Positions 18,796 through 27,994 are shown, counted from the first letter of the stretch. The stretch is DNA of 64,000 nt from Stagnihabitans tardus (GCF_009925085.1 NZ_JAABNR010000002.1:1-64000), one strand, 5' to 3'. Program-made: numbers and translations. The notes: generated by a model not told the origin, from the sequence alone.

Positions 18796-19925
18796 CGGAA
18801 CATCGGCGGGCGGGCGTCGACCCATTGGCCTGCCGCCCGGGCCGAGGCCACCGCCGCATGGACCGCCGCCATCGACCTGAGCCCCGCCGCGGCGCGGGGC
18901 AGGCCCGGGCGCGGCTCTCCGCGGATCGCATCGGCCAGGTCGCAGTAGATGTTCGCCACCGCCAGCGGGAAACCCTCGGGATGGGCAATCGCCACGCGGG
19001 AGAGACGCCTTGCGTCCTCGCAAAGCCCGGCCTCGCCCTTCTCCATGATCTGCGTGCGGCCCCCCAGGGGCGTATAGATCAACTGGTTGGGCTGTTCCGA
19101 GGCCCAGCGAAAGCCCCCCGTCTCGCCAAAGACCTGGATGTCGAAGCCATGCTGCCGCCCGATGGCCACCGAAGAGGTCCAAAGCCGCCCCACCGTGCCC
19201 TTGCCCATGCGGAAGTTGACCATGGCGTCATCCTCCAGCTGGCGCGAGGGAATCGTCGAGGCGAAATCGGCGGAGAGCGTGGTGACTTCGTCGTTGCAGA
19301 TGAAGGAGGCCATATGCAGCGCATGGATGCCGCAATCGGCGAACTGGCCCGAGACGCCCGCCATGGCCGGGTCATAGCGCCAGCGGACGCGGGGGTTATC
19401 GGCGTCGGTGGCGTCTCCGTGGTGGCCGTGGCTGAAGCTGGTGACGACAAGGCGGATCCGGCCCAGGTCCCCGGCTTGCACCATGGCGCGGGCCTGGCGG
19501 ACCATCGGATAGGCCGAGTAACAATAGTTGACCGCGCAGATCTTGCCGGTCTTCTCGGCGACACGGACGATCTCTTCGCCCTCTTCGACCGTGAGCGTCA
19601 TGGGCTTTTCGCACAGCACGTTGAAGCCCGCCTCGAGGAAGGCCTTGGTGATTTCGAAATGGGTGGAGTTCGGCGTGGCGACCGTCACCAGGTCGGGGCG
19701 GTCATCCCGGCCCCGCTCTCCGGCCAGCATCTCGGTCCAGTCGCCATAGGCGCGGGAGGCCACGACGCCCAAGCGTTGCGCATAGGCGCGGCCCTGTTCG
19801 GGGCGGTGGTCCAAGGCCCCCGCCACCAGCCGGAAATGCCCGTCCGCCAAGGCGCCCAGGCGATGCGCCGGGCCGATCTGGCTGCCCTCACCCCCGCCGA
19901 TCATGCCCCAGTTGAGTTGTGCCAT
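18792..19925 (-). CDS. Gfo/Idh/MocA-family NAD(P)-dependent oxidoreductase
   Basis: This 377-residue protein has an N-terminal Rossmann domain (WGMIGGGEGSQIG at residues 6-18). The conserved CEKPMT motif (near 109-114) carries the catalytic lysine, and a C-terminal alpha/beta substrate domain contains DCGIHALHMASF with the usual Asp and His. Such enzymes oxidise or epimerise inositols and other polyols at a ring hydroxyl. It is the third gene in a minus-strand group with the IolE-like isomerase and a second dehydrogenase, divergent from iolD. A role as an inositol dehydrogenase (IolG or IolX/IolW type) is inferred from context. Confidence 0.88.
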   Translation of the reverse strand: MAQLNWGMIGGGEGSQIGPAHRLGALADGHFRLVAGALDHRPEQGRAYAQRLGVVASRAYGDWTEMLAGERGRDDRPDLVTVATPNSTHFEITKAFLEAGFNVLCEKPMTLTVEEGEEIVRVAEKTGKICAVNYCYSAYPMVRQARAMVQAGDLGRIRLVVTSFSHGHHGDATDADNPRVRWRYDPAMAGVSGQFADCGIHALHMASFICNDEVTTLSADFASTIPSRQLEDDAMVNFRMGKGTVGRLWTSSVAIGRQHGFDIQVFGETGGFRWASEQPNQLIYTPLGGRTQIMEKGEAGLCEDARRLSRVAIAHPEGFPLAVANIYCDLADAIRGEPRPGLPRAAAGLRSMAAVHAAVASARAAGQWVDARPPMFR

Positions 19926-19937
19926 CTCCGGCTCCTT

Positions 19938-20828
19938 TCAAAATCCGATCGAGGTCAGGTAGTCGCGGTTCCTCCGCGCGTCGTCGATGGGGCTGACATC
20001 CAGGGTCGGGTCGCAGTCCTGTTCGACCGTGCACCAGCCCTGGAAATTCGCCTCCAGCAGGATCTGGCGGACGGTGGGGAAGTCCACGTCGCCTTGCCCG
20101 AGGTTGCAGAAGATGCCCTGCCCGCAGGCCTCGTAGAAGCCGGTGGAGGCAGCGATGGCGCGGGCCTTGACCCTGGGGTCGATGTCCTTGAAATGCATAT
20201 AGGAAATCCGGCCTATATGGCGGCGCATGAAGGCCACGGGGTCGAAACCGGCATAGGAGTGGTGGCCGGTGTCGAAGCAGATTTTCAGGATGGCGGGGTC
20301 GACCTCATCCAAGAGCCGCTCAAGCTCGGGTTCAAAGTCGATGAAGCCCGCCGCATGGGCATGGATGCCGACGGTGAGGCCATAGTCCTCGGCCCCCATC
20401 CGCGCCACGGTGGCGATGCGGTCGCGGAAGGCCGACCATTCGGCCGGGCCCATCTGCTCGGCATCAGCCGCCCGACCCGCCGTTGGCGCCCTGCGCGGCG
20501 AGATCGAGTCGATCAGCACGAGGTGGCGCGCGCCATGGGCCACCAGCGCCTTGCAGGTGCGGGTGGCGGCGTCCAGGACCTCCTCCCACTTCGAGGGATC
20601 ATGGAAGGGGCGGAAGACCACGCCGCCGATCAGCTCCAGGTCGTTTTGCGCCAGGGTCGCGCCCAGGATGGCCGGGTCCTCGGGCATGAAGCCGATGGGG
20701 CCAAGCTCGATGCCCTTGTAGCCCGCCGCCGCGCAGTCCGACAGCACCTGGGTCCAGGGCGGGTTGCGGGGGTCGCCTGCGAATTCGACGCCCCAGGAAC
20801 AGGGCGCATTGCCGATGCGGATGGTCAT
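19938..20828 (-). CDS. IolE-like sugar phosphate isomerase/epimerase TIM barrel
   Basis: This 296-residue protein belongs to the xylose isomerase-like TIM-barrel superfamily that includes inosose dehydratase IolE and isomerase IolI. The start RIGNAPCSWGVEFAGDP and the metal-ligand positions in HAHAAGFIDFEPE, FDTGHHSYAG, HFKDIDP and CTVEQD agree with it. In the inositol pathway IolE removes water from 2-keto-myo-inositol to give the substrate of IolD. Its ATG overlaps the upstream dehydrogenase stop by four bases, and the next gene follows after 12 bases. Dehydratase versus isomerase activity cannot be settled by reading. Confidence 0.82.
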   Translation of the reverse strand: MTIRIGNAPCSWGVEFAGDPRNPPWTQVLSDCAAAGYKGIELGPIGFMPEDPAILGATLAQNDLELIGGVVFRPFHDPSKWEEVLDAATRTCKALVAHGARHLVLIDSISPRRAPTAGRAADAEQMGPAEWSAFRDRIATVARMGAEDYGLTVGIHAHAAGFIDFEPELERLLDEVDPAILKICFDTGHHSYAGFDPVAFMRRHIGRISYMHFKDIDPRVKARAIAASTGFYEACGQGIFCNLGQGDVDFPTVRQILLEANFQGWCTVEQDCDPTLDVSPIDDARRNRDYLTSIGF

Positions 20829-21937
20829 GGGGTCGCTCCTTGGGGGACGGGGTGCCATTGGCCGCTGTCCGAGGCCTGGAAGGCGGTCTCGATGATCTGA
20901 CTGACCGCGAGACCGTCGCGGAAGGTGGGCCAGACGGGCTGGCCGGAGTGGATGGCCTGCAGGAAATCCCGCGCCTCGATGATGATCTGATCCTGATAGC
21001 CCGTGCCATGCCCCGGCCCCTGGCAAAAGGCGCCGAAGTCGGGATGGGCGGGGCCGGTCAGGATGCGGGTGAAGCCGCGCGTCGCCTCCGGCCCCTCGGC
21101 GCGGTAGAGGTGGAGGGCGTTCTGATCCTCCTGGTCAAAGCGGATCGAGCCCTTTGTGCCATGGATTTCATAGGCATAGCCCATCTTGCGCCCCGTCGCC
21201 ACCCGGCTGACGTAAAGATGCCCCATGGCGCCGGAGACAAAGCGCAGCATCAGCTGCCCGTGGTCGTCATTGGTGACAGCGCCTCCGGGGCGCTGGCCAT
21301 GGACCGTCTCGATCCGCGCCGAAAGCTGGGCCACGGGGCCCATCAGGGCCAGCATGCAGTTGATCGGATGGGGCGCCAGGTCGCCCATGCAGCCATTGGC
21401 GCGGCCCCTGGTGCGCCAGGTTGCGGGGGCCTGGGGATCGGCCAGGAAATCTTCGGTATGTTCCCCGCGAAACCAGGTGACCTGGCCGATCACCCTATCG
21501 GCCAGAAGCTGGCGGACGAATTGCGTCGCAGGCGTGCGCACATAGTTGAAGCCGATCATATTGGCCTGGCCCGAGGCCTCTGCCGCAAGGGTCATGGCCT
21601 GGGCATCCTCCAGCGAGGCTCCCAAAGGCTTCTCGCAGAACACCGGCTTTCCCGCCGCAAAGGCCGCCAGCGCGATCTCCCGGTGGGTCTCTTGCGGCGA
21701 GGCGATGACGACCGCCCCCACCTTGGGATCGGCCACCAGGTCGCGCCAATCCGCCGTCGCCCGCGCAAAGCCATAGGTCGTGGCATAGCGCGCCGCCGAA
21801 GCCTCGGTCGTCGCCGCGATCACCTCCAGCCTGGGGCGCAAGGGCGTGTCGAAGACCGCCGCCACTGCTGACAGGGCCACGGCATGGGCCTTGCCCATGT
21901 AACCGCCGCCGACCAGGCCTATTCCGATCTCTGCCAT
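20825..21937 (-). CDS. Gfo/Idh/MocA-family oxidoreductase, second copy
   Basis: This 370-residue protein has the Rossmann motif GLVGGGYMGKAHA at residues 7-19, FCEKPLGASL near residues 101-110 and the catalytic-region DLAPHPINCMLAL. It is only distantly related to its neighbour at 18792. I place the start at the ATG at 21937 (MAEIGIG), with GGTGGCGAG just before it, rather than an in-frame ATG at 21961 that lies inside the operator palindrome. It is the first gene of the minus-strand inositol group and probably catalyses another ring oxidation or the scyllo-inositol step. Confidence 0.87.
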   Translation of the reverse strand: MAEIGIGLVGGGYMGKAHAVALSAVAAVFDTPLRPRLEVIAATTEASAARYATTYGFARATADWRDLVADPKVGAVVIASPQETHREIALAAFAAGKPVFCEKPLGASLEDAQAMTLAAEASGQANMIGFNYVRTPATQFVRQLLADRVIGQVTWFRGEHTEDFLADPQAPATWRTRGRANGCMGDLAPHPINCMLALMGPVAQLSARIETVHGQRPGGAVTNDDHGQLMLRFVSGAMGHLYVSRVATGRKMGYAYEIHGTKGSIRFDQEDQNALHLYRAEGPEATRGFTRILTGPAHPDFGAFCQGPGHGTGYQDQIIIEARDFLQAIHSGQPVWPTFRDGLAVSQIIETAFQASDSGQWHPVPQGATP

Positions 21938-21955
21938 CTCGCCACCCGACCGATA

Positions 21956-21971
21956 TTGCAACCGGTTGCAA
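21956..21971. promoter_or_regulatory. LacI-type operator between divergent inositol operons
   Basis: TTGCAACCGGTTGCAA is a perfect 16-bp palindrome centred in the 86-base gap between the dehydrogenase gene and iolD. The length, symmetry and central CCGG are characteristic of LacI-family operators. One repressor bound here could control both directions. Confidence 0.7.
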
Positions 21972-22023
21972 AATGGGTATCCTGAGCCGAGTTCCCGCGC
22001 AAGCCCCTTCGAAAGGTCAGACC

Positions 22024-23886
22024 ATGCCCCAGACGATCCGGTTGACCGTCGCCCAGGCCATCGCCCGCTGGCTGGCGGCGCAATTCATCCAGATCGAGGG
22101 CGCCGAGGTCCGCATCTGCGGCGGCGGTTTCGGCATCTTTGGCCATGGCAATGTGCCCTGCCTGGGGGAGGCTCTGTATCCGCTGCGCGATGCCCTGCCC
22201 TTGTATCGCGGCCAGAACGAGCAAAGCATGGGTTTCGCGGCGGCGGCCTATGCGAAATACCACCTGCGGCGGCGCTTCATGTTCTGCACGGCCTCCGCCG
22301 GGCCGGGGACGGCGAATCTTCTGACGGCGGCGGCCTTGGCCCATGCCAACCGCCTGCCGATGCTGATGCTCTGCGGCGACACTTTCCTGACGCGGCTGCC
22401 TGATCCGGTGCTGCAACAGCTGGAGCATTTCGGCAATCCGACCCTTGGGGTGAACGACGCCTTCAAGGCGGTGAGCCGCTATTGGGACCGCATCACCCAT
22501 CCGGCGCAGATCCTGCAATCGCTGCCCGCAGCGCTGGCCACGATGCTCGACCCCGCCGATTGCGGCCCGGCCTTCATCGGCCTGCCGCAGGACCTGCAGG
22601 GCTGGGCCTGGGACTATCCGGTTGATTTCTTTGCCCGCCGCCTCCACCGCATCCGCCGCCAATCCCCGGATGCCCTGGAGATCGCCGAGGCCGCCGCCCT
22701 GCTCGGCCAGGCCAGGCGGCCCCTCATCATCGCGGGCGGCGGGGTGCAGTATTCCGGCGCGGTCGAAGCCCTGACCACCTTTGCCGAGGTCCACGGCATC
22801 CCGGTGGTCGAGACGATCGCGGGGCGGGCGAATCTCCTGGCCACCCACCCGCTGAACATCGGACCCCTGGGCGTGACGGGGTCGGACAGCGCCAATGCCG
22901 TGGCGAAAGAGGCCGATGTGATCCTTGCCGTCGGCACGCGGTTGCAGGATTTCACGACCGGCTCCTGGACGGTCTTTGCCCCTGACGCGCGGTTGATCGG
23001 GCTGAACGTCGGACGCCATGACGCCGCCAAGCACCAGTCCCTTGCCGTGGTGGGCGACGCGCGCCTGGGTCTCGAAGTCCTGTCCGAGGCGCTTCTGGAC
23101 CACTCCGCCCCGGCAGAGTGGGTGACCAAGGCCCAGGCGCATCGCAAGACCTGGGATGCCTATGTCGCCGCCAATGTGGCCCATGGCAACCGGCCCAATT
23201 CCTATGCCCAGGCCATCGGGGTGGTGAACGCTCTCGCCCACCCGCGCGACCGCATCGTGACTGCCGCCGGAGGTCTTCCCGCCGAGGTCACCGCCAATTG
23301 GCGCACGCTTGGCATCGGCACGGTGGATGTCGAATTCGGCTTCTCCTGCATGGGCTATGAGATCGCCGGCGGCTGGGGCGCGCGCATCGCGCAGTCGGAA
23401 GCCGAGCCGGACCGAGACACCGTGGTCCTGGTCGGCGATGGCAGTTACCTCTTGATGAACTCCGACATTTACTCCTCGGTCCTGACGCAGAAAAAGCTGA
23501 TCGTGCTGGTCCTGGACAACGGCGGTTTTGCGGTCATCAACAAGCTGCAAGGCAACACCGGCCAGCCCGGCTTCAACAACCTGATCGCCGATTGCCCGAC
23601 CGTCCCCGACCCCTTTGCCGTGGATTTCGAGGCCCATGCCCGCGCGATGGGGGCTCTGGCCGAGACCGTGGCGGGGCCTGCCGAGCTTGGCGCCGCCTTC
23701 CAGCGTGCCAAGGCGGCGCCCAAGACCAGCGTGATCGTCATGCAGGTTGACCCGCACGAAGGCTGGACCACCCAGGGCCACGCCTGGTGGGAGATCGGGA
23801 CTCCGCAAGTCTCGGCCTCGGACCGGGTCCGCGAGAAACATGCCGAGGTCGAGGCCGGGCGCGCCGCGCAAAGGGCGGGCCTGTGA
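22024..23886 (+). CDS. iolD: 3D-(3,5/4)-trihydroxycyclohexane-1,2-dione hydrolase
   Basis: This 620-residue thiamine diphosphate enzyme opens the inositol-derived ring to 5-deoxyglucuronic acid. The N-terminal ThDP half has GGGFGIFGHGNVPCLGEAL and the FMFCTASAGPGTANLLTAAA block. The C-terminal half has the cofactor motif GDGSYLLMNSDIYS followed by LVLDNGGFAVINKLQ, then GFNNL and VDFEAHARAMGA as in IolD. The length matches the family. I use the ATG at 22024 (MPQTIRL), 53 bases after the operator. The stop overlaps the iolC start by one base, so the genes are coupled. Confidence 0.94.
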   Translation: MPQTIRLTVAQAIARWLAAQFIQIEGAEVRICGGGFGIFGHGNVPCLGEALYPLRDALPLYRGQNEQSMGFAAAAYAKYHLRRRFMFCTASAGPGTANLLTAAALAHANRLPMLMLCGDTFLTRLPDPVLQQLEHFGNPTLGVNDAFKAVSRYWDRITHPAQILQSLPAALATMLDPADCGPAFIGLPQDLQGWAWDYPVDFFARRLHRIRRQSPDALEIAEAAALLGQARRPLIIAGGGVQYSGAVEALTTFAEVHGIPVVETIAGRANLLATHPLNIGPLGVTGSDSANAVAKEADVILAVGTRLQDFTTGSWTVFAPDARLIGLNVGRHDAAKHQSLAVVGDARLGLEVLSEALLDHSAPAEWVTKAQAHRKTWDAYVAANVAHGNRPNSYAQAIGVVNALAHPRDRIVTAAGGLPAEVTANWRTLGIGTVDVEFGFSCMGYEIAGGWGARIAQSEAEPDRDTVVLVGDGSYLLMNSDIYSSVLTQKKLIVLVLDNGGFAVINKLQGNTGQPGFNNLIADCPTVPDPFAVDFEAHARAMGALAETVAGPAELGAAFQRAKAAPKTSVIVMQVDPHEGWTTQGHAWWEIGTPQVSASDRVREKHAEVEAGRAAQRAGL

Positions 23887-24854
23887 TGGCCGATCTGTCG
23901 CGCCTTGGGCGCTTGCCCTGCCTGATCATCGGCCGCGCCGGGATGGACCTTTACGCCGACCCGCCCGGCACGCCGATCGAGGCCGCGACACGCTTCACCT
24001 CGGCCCTTGGGGGATCGTCTGCCAATATCGCGGTGGCCCTGACCCGGGCGGGGGGGCGGGCCGCGCTTTTGACCTGCGTATCGGATGATGCCGTGGGGCG
24101 GTTTTGCCTTGCGCAACTCGATGCCTACGGCGTGGACCGCAGCCTTGTGCGCTCTGCCGGGGGCGAGGCGCGCAACTCGCTCGCCGTGGTGGAGACGCGG
24201 ATGGAGAATTGCCAATCGGTCATCTACCGCAACCACGCCGCCGATTTCCAGATGAGCCTGAAGGATGTGGAAGCCGTCGACTACGCCCGCTTCGGTGCCC
24301 TGGTCACCACGGGAACGGTCCTGGCGTCAGAACCCTCGCGCGCGGCCTGCTTCCGCGCCTTCGACCTCGCCCGGGCGGCGGGGCTGCCCTTGATCTTCGA
24401 CGTCGATTACCGCCCCTATTCCTGGGCCTCGGCCGAGGAGGCGGCAGAGGTCTATTCCCGCGCGGCGAGCCTTTGTGACGTGATCGTGGGCAACGACGTG
24501 GAGTTCGACTTCATGTCCGGGGCCAAGGGCCAGGGCCTGGCCAAGGCCCGCAGCCTGACGGCGCAAATCACCGTCTACAAGATGGGCGAGAAGGGGGCGA
24601 TCACCTTTGCCCAGGGCCAGGAGATCCGCACCGGCATCTTCCAGACCGCGACGCTGAAACCCACCGGCGCCGGCGACGCCTTCCTTGGAAACCTTATCGC
24701 AAGCCTCGCACAGGGCGCCCCGGTGAAAGAGGCCGTCCTGCGCGGATCGGCGGCGGCGGCCATCGTCGTCTCGCGCGTGGGATGCGCCCCGGCCATGCCC
24801 ACCTCGCAAGAGCTGGACCGCTTCATCACCTTCCACAGCGGCCCCACGGCCTGA
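23886..24854 (+). CDS. iolC: 5-dehydro-2-deoxygluconokinase
   Basis: This 322-residue PfkB-family kinase phosphorylates 2-deoxy-5-keto-gluconate in inositol breakdown. It begins with IIGRAGMDLYADPPGTPIE, as IolC does. It has GGSSANIAVALTRAGG (near residues 43-58), DVDYRPYSWAS (near 176-186), GNDVEFDFMSG, and the catalytic PTGAGDAFLGNLI motif (near 259-271) with the general base Asp. Many alphaproteobacterial IolC proteins carry a C-terminal DUF2090 domain, which is absent here. It sits between iolD and iolB. Confidence 0.93.
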   Translation: MADLSRLGRLPCLIIGRAGMDLYADPPGTPIEAATRFTSALGGSSANIAVALTRAGGRAALLTCVSDDAVGRFCLAQLDAYGVDRSLVRSAGGEARNSLAVVETRMENCQSVIYRNHAADFQMSLKDVEAVDYARFGALVTTGTVLASEPSRAACFRAFDLARAAGLPLIFDVDYRPYSWASAEEAAEVYSRAASLCDVIVGNDVEFDFMSGAKGQGLAKARSLTAQITVYKMGEKGAITFAQGQEIRTGIFQTATLKPTGAGDAFLGNLIASLAQGAPVKEAVLRGSAAAAIVVSRVGCAPAMPTSQELDRFITFHSGPTA

Positions 24855-24865
24855 GAGGACAAGCC

Positions 24866-25705
24866 ATGCACATCGCCCCCCATGACAACCAGAACCGCCC
24901 CATCGTCGATATGGGCAACCCCCTGGTCCCCCTGGTCTATTTCAACATCCTGCGCCTGGCGGCGGGCCAGCATTTCGACTACCGAACCCCGGGCTACGAG
25001 ACCTGCGTGGTCCCCGCCACAGGCACGGTAACGGTCGAGACCCAGGGCGAGACCTTTGCCGATATCGGCCACCGGGGCGTCGATGTCTGGGACGGCGAGC
25101 CCGAGGGTGTCTATGTCCCCTCGGGCGCCGGGGCGCGGATCACTGCCCGGACCGAGACGGAGGTCTTCGTCGCGGGCGCGGCCTTTGCCGAGACGCTCCG
25201 CCCCTTTGCCGTGCGCGCCGCCGATATCGACCGGGTGCAATATGGCTCGGACGACACGAAAACCCACCGCAAGATCAAGCACATCCTGGGCGCGGCCTAT
25301 CATGACCGGGTGGGGCGGCTTCTGGTCTCTGAGCTTTTCACTGTCGGCGCGGGCGGCTGGTCGGGCTTCCCGAGCCACAAGCACGACACCGACCGCCTGC
25401 CGGAAGAGACCCGCCACGACGAATGCTACAACTTCCGCTTCCGCCCCGACTACGGGTCAGGGATGCAGATGCTGCAACGCGTCGACAACGAGCCGGGCGA
25501 GGCCTATCACATCATGAACCGGTCAACCGTGCTGATCGACAAGGGCTATCACCCCTGCTGCGTCCTGCCGGGCTACGAGATGTATTACTTCACCATCCTC
25601 GGCGGCCAAAGCCAGCGCAGCCTGAAGCAATTCTTCCAGCCGACCCATGCGGCGCAGCTTCACACGATCCCGGGGATCATGGACATGGTGGCAAAGTTCA
25701 AATGA
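24866..25705 (+). CDS. iolB: 5-deoxy-glucuronate isomerase
   Basis: This 279-residue bicupin converts 5-deoxyglucuronate to 2-deoxy-5-keto-gluconate, between IolD and IolC. The metal site is in SHKHDTDRLPEETRHDECYN (near residues 170-190), with the His, His, Glu and later His (KGYHPCCVLPGYEMYYFTIL) typical of the family. The ATG at 24866 follows GAGAGGACAAGCC. Its stop overlaps the aldolase start by four bases. Confidence 0.95.
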   Translation: MHIAPHDNQNRPIVDMGNPLVPLVYFNILRLAAGQHFDYRTPGYETCVVPATGTVTVETQGETFADIGHRGVDVWDGEPEGVYVPSGAGARITARTETEVFVAGAAFAETLRPFAVRAADIDRVQYGSDDTKTHRKIKHILGAAYHDRVGRLLVSELFTVGAGGWSGFPSHKHDTDRLPEETRHDECYNFRFRPDYGSGMQMLQRVDNEPGEAYHIMNRSTVLIDKGYHPCCVLPGYEMYYFTILGGQSQRSLKQFFQPTHAAQLHTIPGIMDMVAKFK

Positions 25706-26544
25706 CCCTGGCGACCCTGGCCCAGGTCCTGCAACCGGCGCTGCGGGACGGTTACGCCGTCCCCGGCCTCGTCTGCCTCGGTTGGGAGGACATGCGGGCC
25801 TATGTCGCCGCCGCCGAGGCCGAGCGCGCTCCGGTCATCCTGCAAGCCGGGCCGGGCTGTCGCGCCCATACGCCGCTGGCCGTGTTGGGGGCCATGTTCC
25901 GCCACCTGGCCGAAGCCGCCTCGGTTCCCGTCGTGGCGCATCTGGACCATGGCTATACGGCCCAGGACTGCCGGGCGGCGCTGGAGGCAGGCTTCACCTC
26001 GGTCATGGTCGATGGGTCGAGCCTGCCCTTGCAAGCCAATATCGACCTGACGGCCCTTGTGGCCGAGATGGCCCATGCGCAGGGCGCCTCTTGCGAAGGC
26101 GAGATCGGCTTCGTCGGCTACGCCGGGGGCGCCGAGTCCCGGGGGACCGACCCGGAAGAGGCCGCCCGCTTTGCGCGCGAAACCGGCATCGACGCCATGG
26201 CGATTTCGGTCGGCAATGTCCACCTGCAACAGGCGCCCGGCATGGGCCTTGACCTTGCCCGCCTGCGCGCGATCGAGGCCCTGACCTCGGTGCCCCTGGT
26301 GTTGCACGGCGGTTCCGGCATCTCGTCGGCAGAGCGGAGCGCCCTGGCCCAGGGCAGCCGCATCGCCAAGGTCAACATCGGCACGGAACTGCGCCTGGCT
26401 TTCGGCCGGGCCCTGCGCGAGGGGCTGATGCGCGACCCCGACCAATTCGACCGCCTGGCGATCCTGAAGGCCACCGAAGCCCCGGTGACCGAGGCCGCAA
26501 GGGCCGCGATCCGCAGCCTTGGGGCCTCGGGCCGGGTCCGATGA
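25702..26544 (+). CDS. class II fructose-bisphosphate aldolase-family protein (IolJ-like)
   Basis: This 280-residue zinc-dependent aldolase probably cleaves 2-deoxy-5-keto-gluconate 6-phosphate to dihydroxyacetone phosphate and malonate semialdehyde. Zinc and phosphate positions are seen in VVAHLDHGYTA (near residue 80), EGEIGFVGYAGG, VLHGGSGIS (near 200) and KVNIGTELRLAF. The N-terminal segment RDGYAVPGLVCLGWEDM replaces the usual GAFNVNNLE-type motif, so the substrate pocket may differ. It is the last gene of the iol operon. No iolA (methylmalonate semialdehyde dehydrogenase) follows. Confidence 0.85.
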   Translation: MTLATLAQVLQPALRDGYAVPGLVCLGWEDMRAYVAAAEAERAPVILQAGPGCRAHTPLAVLGAMFRHLAEAASVPVVAHLDHGYTAQDCRAALEAGFTSVMVDGSSLPLQANIDLTALVAEMAHAQGASCEGEIGFVGYAGGAESRGTDPEEAARFARETGIDAMAISVGNVHLQQAPGMGLDLARLRAIEALTSVPLVLHGGSGISSAERSALAQGSRIAKVNIGTELRLAFGRALREGLMRDPDQFDRLAILKATEAPVTEAARAAIRSLGASGRVR

Positions 26545-26657
26545 CCCAGGCCGGCGACGCGTGAGCCTTGCCACCATCGCGGCTCTCGCGGATAGTTGAC
26601 GCAAAGGCAGCCGCCGCCCCGCAAGCCCGCCGTCTTCGGACCATGGAGATCGGACCA

Positions 26658-27974
26658 ATGAGCGACCAGCCCGACCATCCCCAAGAGCTGGAACGCCATT
26701 TCCGCGTGGAATATGGCGATCGCCGCGAGGTCTTCGCGCGGATCCTGGGGACGATTCTCGGCGCGGGCATTCTTTACGGCTATACGGGCTGGCTCAGCGC
26801 CTGGGCCTGGATGGCGGGCTTCCTTTTGGCGCAGGTGGCCTATTTCGCCTTCCTGAAGCTGCGCAAGGCCCGGGCCACGGCGCGGGACGAGGTCATATCC
26901 GGGCTCCTGTTCCTGCAGCTTCTGGCGTCTTTCCTGTGGATGCCCGCCGTGATGATCTGCGAAGAGGACCGCGCGCTGTCGATCTGCGGTGCCGCACTCG
27001 TCGGGTGCAACCTGGTCTTCCTGGTCCGGCGTTCGGACAATTCCAAGGTCATGATCTATGGCGAGGTCGTTGTCGTCGCCTCGGTCATCGTCTCGGTCTT
27101 CGTGACCTTGATCCCGCAGTTCAGCGACCCCTTGGCCCGGGCCGGCCTTCTGCTCAGCGGCTCTGCGCTGCTGTATTACTTCATCGAGGCCGCCGCCGCC
27201 GCCCGCCGTCTGCGGCGCGAGGCGCTGGAGGCCAACCAGCGCAGCCTTCAGGCCGAGAAAATGGCCGCCATCGGGCGCCTGGCGGGCGGGGTGGCGCATG
27301 ATTTCAACAACAACCTGACCGCGATCCTGGGTCATATCGAGCTCTTGGGGCTGTTGGAGGATGGCGAAGAACGCCGCGCCTCTTTGGAGGAAGCCACCGT
27401 GGCGGCGCGTCAGGCGGCCCGGACGGTCAAGCAGCTTCTGGCCTTTGCGCGCAAGGAGCGGATGGTGCTGGCCCCGCAAGAGGGCGGTGAAATCCTCGAG
27501 GGCCTGGTCGTCCTGACGCGGCGGCTGATCCCGGTCTCGGTGGCGCTGAAGGTCGAGGCGGGGGCAGGGCGGCAGGGCTTCGTCGCCGACCGGGCGCAGC
27601 TCTTGTCGGCGCTGATCAACCTGGTCGTCAATGCGGTGGATGCGATGCCCGGGGGCGGCACGGTCACGCTGTCCAGCAGCAGGGTCCAACTGGCCGAGCC
27701 CCTGGTTCTGGCGGATGGCGCACAGATCGAGCCCGGGGCCTATGTCCGCCTTTCGGTCCGCGACGAGGGCGGCGGCATCCCGGCCCATGTGCTGCCCAAG
27801 GTTCTGGAGCCCTTCTTCACCACCAAGCCGGCCGGCAAGGGCACGGGGCTTGGCCTGCCCATGGCCTTCGGCGTCTCGCGTGAGTTCGGCGGCGGGCTGA
27901 CCATCGCCACGGCGCCGCAGGGGACGACCGTCTCGATGTTCCTGCCCTTGTCGGAGGCACCGGTGGCCACCTAG
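26658..27974 (+). CDS. orphan membrane sensor histidine kinase
   Basis: This 438-residue protein has about six hydrophobic helices in its first 185 residues, with short loops and no periplasmic sensor domain, so a ligand would be sensed within the membrane. A linker leads to the H-box GGVAHDFNNNLTAI with His at residue 214. The N-box is LVVNAVDAMPGGG, and RDEGGGIP, EPFFTTKPAGKGTGLGLPM form the ATP lid. I choose the ATG at 26658 because GGAG lies nine bases before it. An in-frame ATG at 26643 is possible. No response regulator is nearby. It ends at a strong terminator, so it is an independent unit after the iol operon. Confidence 0.88.
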   Translation: MSDQPDHPQELERHFRVEYGDRREVFARILGTILGAGILYGYTGWLSAWAWMAGFLLAQVAYFAFLKLRKARATARDEVISGLLFLQLLASFLWMPAVMICEEDRALSICGAALVGCNLVFLVRRSDNSKVMIYGEVVVVASVIVSVFVTLIPQFSDPLARAGLLLSGSALLYYFIEAAAAARRLRREALEANQRSLQAEKMAAIGRLAGGVAHDFNNNLTAILGHIELLGLLEDGEERRASLEEATVAARQAARTVKQLLAFARKERMVLAPQEGGEILEGLVVLTRRLIPVSVALKVEAGAGRQGFVADRAQLLSALINLVVNAVDAMPGGGTVTLSSSRVQLAEPLVLADGAQIEPGAYVRLSVRDEGGGIPAHVLPKVLEPFFTTKPAGKGTGLGLPMAFGVSREFGGGLTIATAPQGTTVSMFLPLSEAPVAT

Positions 27975-27994
27975 TCCGCAATAGGACCCAGGGC

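Noticed and set aside
24840-24866. A separate regulatory element between iolC and iolB
   Set aside because: The gap is only 11 bases and holds just the ribosome site.
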